Shown here: positions 60,541-64,000 of the stretch, piece by piece
Numbering within the stretch: the first letter of the stretch is position 1
Layout of the letters: the number at the start of each line of letters is the position of its first letter
Assembly (NCBI GenBank): GCA_012932295.1
Contig: JAAONU010000002.1
Location: 37,135,521 to 37,199,520 of the forward strand
Source: Cyclina sinensis
Taxonomy: Eukaryota > Mollusca > Bivalvia > Venerida > Veneridae
Length of the DNA stretch: 64,000 bases
Reading direction: 5' to 3'
Program-made: the position numbers and the translations under genes
The notes under the pieces: generated by a model
The model's database searches: none
What the model was told of the DNA's origin: nothing
The model's input: only the letters and a program-made list of their open reading frames with translations

Positions 60541-61309
60541 TGAAATATCGCTCGAATGCAAGTACATTGACACGAAAACGCAACTAAAATTGACAATAAA
60601 TGAAGATACTCTCACACACACACAAAGAATTTTGTTCATTTCAATGAATAGAAAGATTTATTTTATTACGATCAAGTTAATTCTAAGAACGGTAGTGTTA
60701 CCGAGTACCTTCACGTACTTAGATCGTAATAGTCTTGACTTCAGGATGATTAAGGAAGGAAATCAACAAAAGTCTTTGTCACACTACTCTATGCGATACA
60801 TATTTGTATGCATCGACGCTACAACCTCGGCACATTCGTATCAATCGAGGTAAATCAACTGCATACTGGCAAAGAGCATGGCTATTTAGTTAACCTCACA
60901 AATATGCTATGAAACATTTCTCCCTAGTCTTTGTGTTTAGCGTCTGACAGATTTAGTTGCAACTCAAAGTGTGACATGTTTGTAAAAATATTATTAAATT
61001 CGTATTATAAGGATAAGATATATCAAAAGTTAACAATTAATAAGAGATGTCACCTTTGGTGCTTTCTAAGAATACTGAACAGGATTTTTTTTGTTTGGCT
61101 TTTATGTAAAATGACAAGTCTGTGGAAACTGTTGAATTTTTGTTTAATCATAATGACTTAAGTTAAGCACAGACACGAATATAAAGATGGAGATTTTCCA
61201 GTATAATTAAACATGTAAATATGCTCTTGAAATCAGTCTGTACGTGATAAACATATGGGCAATGTTATTTCAAAACTATGTCAACGTTACCATGAACAAG
61301 CAAAAAGGC
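60541..61309. other. No gene recognised
   Basis: Frames at 60590-60853 and 60931-61161 carry no known domain. Confidence 0.35.
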
Positions 61310-61880
61310 AAACTTCTTTTTTTGTCTGACCGGACAGATGAACCAACAGATTGACAGACAGACAGACATGTTTCGCAACACACTGCCTAGTTCATTGAAA
61401 TACTTTTGCAAAGTTATTATGAAATCCTGAAATATATAACTGACGTTCAAAGATTACTCAACTGTATGGACAGGAGTCTGAAATATTTTGTTGGACATAA
61501 AACTGATGGACAGACCGACAGACAAATGATTTGTGACACATTGCATTGTTCAATAGAACACCTGTGCCAAGTTACTTCAAAATCCTGTGATGTATCCAAG
61601 AGATTTTGATTGTACACAAACTAACAAATAGGTAGTATTCTGTACTATTTGTTGAGACCGAAAAACGGACAGATGGACGAACGGAAGGTTTGCAGCAAAT
61701 TGCCTATTCCGTAGTTATTTAAAACGTTGAAAACGCAATCATATAAGTAAACAGTATTCAACATTGTATTAGAATACTATTTGTAGAGCCAGACTTACTG
61801 ACAGAAAAGTGGACGGTTTACGACATAATATTTCAATTATGTTAATACTTGTGTCAAGCAATTCCAAATCCTGTTATGAA
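61310..61880 (+). repeat. Degenerate tandem repeat with GACAGACAGAC motifs, four units
   Basis: Each unit has a GACAGA(C/T)GGAC-like stretch, then a GCAACACA-TGCCTA-TTC-type stretch, GCCAAGTTA-TTCAAAATCCTG and a polypyrimidine stretch. Motifs recur near 61353, 61512, 61669 and 61801, so the period is about 130-160 bp. Resembles the other internal arrays in this window in scale, not in sequence. Confidence 0.65.
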
Positions 61881-63023
61881 AAACTAATACAAGCTTACAG
61901 GTCGGCTAACTTCTATCTTATTTAGACAATGAAGTGTCTTTTTTCTCCTCAGTCTATTACGTCTACGATTAATATCTTTCTTTTGGTTCCTCAGTAAAAA
62001 TTATCTTCATAAAATAAAAACGTGGGTCTGTTAAAAGACGATCGCTACAGTTTATTTTCTACATTAGATTCTTTCGATTTAATTTAAGTTTTATGTAAAA
62101 TTTCATGCTAAACAATATACAGCAAAGAAAAAACAAATGTTTCCATATTCGTTTTTTTAATTATTTGCTTGTTGCCATGGTAACAAAGCAAAATTTGAAA
62201 AATCTTTACAACAAAGATATGAATGAAAAGTTGCATGAAAAATGTTCAGTGAGAGAGTTAATGTTGTGTTTAAAGGACAGAACACCTTAGCACAACATTC
62301 TTCCCCTTATTTGAATGAATAATGCAAAATAATATAAAACTGACTTTCAAAATCAAATGAAAATACAGCTTTCCTTTGTTTTACAAAATATTCCTACATT
62401 AAATTTTGTTATTTATTTCTACATATCCATATTTAGGTCAACAAGATTGAAGATTATCATTAAAAAAGATAGGTCATCGGTCTACTTTTACCGAAAGAGA
62501 CAAGTAAAATTTCCTTTCTATTTTTTTTTGTTGTTAAAATGCCAAAAACATGTGGAAAAATTGGTTTTCAGAGCCCCAATTTTCAATTACCACACACATT
62601 GACAGGATTTTTTATGTTGGCAAGTTCAAATTTAAGTATTTCAATTGCAATTAATACAAAAATAAGTTTAATTCTCCAAATTTCATTTATAGTCAAAATA
62701 TCAAAATCTGAAAACTGTAGCTATCCGCTTTAAAGTGATATATTTTATCACACTGAGATTTGTAACCAGAATGATAAAAAGTAGAATGCATTGGATTCAT
62801 TAAAAACTAAACAGTATATGACGTTGAATTGTTTTGTACATTCAATTGCCTTTGTGAAATGATAATTGTGGATTTGAAGATATTATCGCACTGACCCATA
62901 ATGTGTATAATTCAAGCGTACTTTGTGTGATAAATTATTACATGATATGGTTAAGTGGAAATACATACTTATATGAATTTCCTTTAGCAAAAACTGATGC
63001 AAGGTACAGATAAATTTACGAGG
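61881..63023. other. Upstream region of the CUB-domain gene
   Basis: AT-rich sequence with no coding exon seen. It presumably includes the promoter and 5' UTR of the gene at 63024, but no TATA box or other element could be singled out. Confidence 0.35.
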
Positions 63024-63873
63024 ATGTTTTCATTAAAAAATATTGTTCTTCAAATATATATATTAGCTTCTTTACACTTGCTTGGGAGTTACACATTGCC
63101 ATCATACGGTAAGTCAAAGGTCTAAAATACTACATCATCTTAGATATCTAATATCTGTTTCTTTCTTACATGACAAGTCAAGTGTCTATTATCTGGCTCA
63201 ATATTCGGTTTCACTCTTAGGAAAACGGGAAAAATCTATATATCAAATACATTCGGCTCGACATATTCAAAATGATTAGCAAGAACAAGCTGAAAAATGA
63301 TTGCTGATCTCAAACCCAATTTTATGCGCTTACTTACTTCAACGCTTTTAAATACATGATCGGAACAACTGACTGAGACTGCTTTAAATATTAAAAGTGT
63401 ATGTAAATAAAACATTTTATGTATTTAAAAATATTTATCGGATCATACACCACATTCTCTCGAATAACAGGATTTATAACTAAAATCGACGAAAATCATA
63501 CAAATTTTAGACTTTCTTACAAGTAATTTTATATTGTAGAAGTGTATTGCACTTTTTCAGGCTAATGACTGTGGCATTTTATCACCAGAATCAGGCATTG
63601 TCAGTTTAAGGTGGTTTACAACTTCACATTAAATTTTCGATTATTTTATATTGTAAAACACTCTTGAATACTTACAAAAATTTTTTTCTCCTTTAGAATA
63701 TGATTGTGAAGGCACGTTTGATTCTGGTGCAAGTAAAATACGTTTGCCTGATGGGATCCAAACTTTTTGTCGTTGGAAGTTCGAATCTCGTCCAGGTGAG
63801 AAATTTGTGATCACCTTTCGACATTTCCACGTTGACGGGGAACATTGCAGACTGCAAAATACAATATGTGACA
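63024..63873 (+). CDS. Secreted CUB-domain protein, first two coding exons (gene continues past the window)
   Basis: Exon 1 coding part 63024-63108 starts at ATG and encodes a signal-peptide-like sequence: 28 residues with a hydrophobic core (IVLQIYILASLHLLGS), then a GTAAGT donor. Exon 2 is 63697-63873, with acceptor TTTCTCCTTTAG and donor GTAAGT. The split codon joins in frame (G plus AA gives Glu). Exon 2 encodes the first half of a CUB domain: Cys32 EGTFDSG, IRLPDGIQTFCRW (Cys53), PGEKFVITFRHFHVDG, then Cys79 and Cys86. The exon ends in phase 1, so at least one more coding exon must follow to the right. CUB domains occur in secreted proteases, lectin-like immune proteins and matrix proteins. 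Which of these this is cannot be told from the half domain. Confidence 0.75.
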
Positions 63874-64000
63874 GTAAGTATGATATTCAAGATCGTTAAA
63901 ATCTGTTATATTTATTATAACGAAGGTGTCGTCCACGCCTTGTGATCTGTCAAATATTTTGGTAGAATAGAAAGCTGTCTTAAAATCAATGCTTGTCTCA
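63874..64000. other. Intron following the CUB half-domain exon
   Basis: Begins with the GTAAGT donor at 63874; no acceptor is visible before the window ends. Confidence 0.5.

Noticed and set aside
1..64000. CRISPR array among the tandem repeats
   Set aside because: All arrays are head-to-tail satellites without unique spacers, and the window is animal nuclear DNA.

Overview
The window looks like nuclear DNA from a marine bivalve mollusc, probably a clam. It is AT-rich, gene-poor and intron-bearing. It holds tRNA-derived SINEs, non-LTR retrotransposon debris, minisatellites, and dispersed elements with ATGCCCCC or ATGCCTCC ends carrying internal tandem repeats full of GGTCAAGGTCA-like words. 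The species call is inference from that repeat style; no marker gene is present.

The centrepiece is a complete CACTA/EnSpm-type DNA transposon at 35607-44038, about 8.4 kb. It has perfect 15-bp terminal inverted repeats beginning CACTG and a 3-bp ACA target duplication on both sides. Related subterminal repeats lie at both ends in inverted orientation. It carries two divergently transcribed, apparently intact genes. On the plus strand is a 960-residue TNP2-like transposase without interruption (40617-43499). On the minus strand is a six-exon gene (40394 down to 36573) whose predicted joins all keep frame and give a 386-residue protein with an acidic N-terminus, a short coiled coil and a basic C-terminal half. 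A 222-bp spacer between the two start codons must hold both promoters.

The only host gene with good support starts at 63024 near the right edge. Exon 1 encodes a signal peptide, exon 2 the first half of a CUB domain, and the rest lies outside the window. A decayed copy of a nodulin-like MFS transporter lies at 54715-55507.

The rest is repeats. From 5.3 to 9.5 kb there is a cluster of broken LINE fragments (endonuclease, then two reverse-transcriptase pieces). A degraded dispersed repeat with an embedded SINE occurs at 10.2, 29.1-30.1, 49.0-49.9 and 56.9-58.3 kb. Two copies of a non-autonomous element with TTAA at both ends lie at 15.1-16.8 and 49.9-51.8 kb, in opposite orientation. Other items are a Tc1-like transposase tail at 28.7 kb, a 5'-truncated LINE at 55.6-56.7 kb, and tandem arrays with periods of 40, 45, 55, 69, 145 and about 160 bp. 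Long stretches between these hold nothing I can identify.
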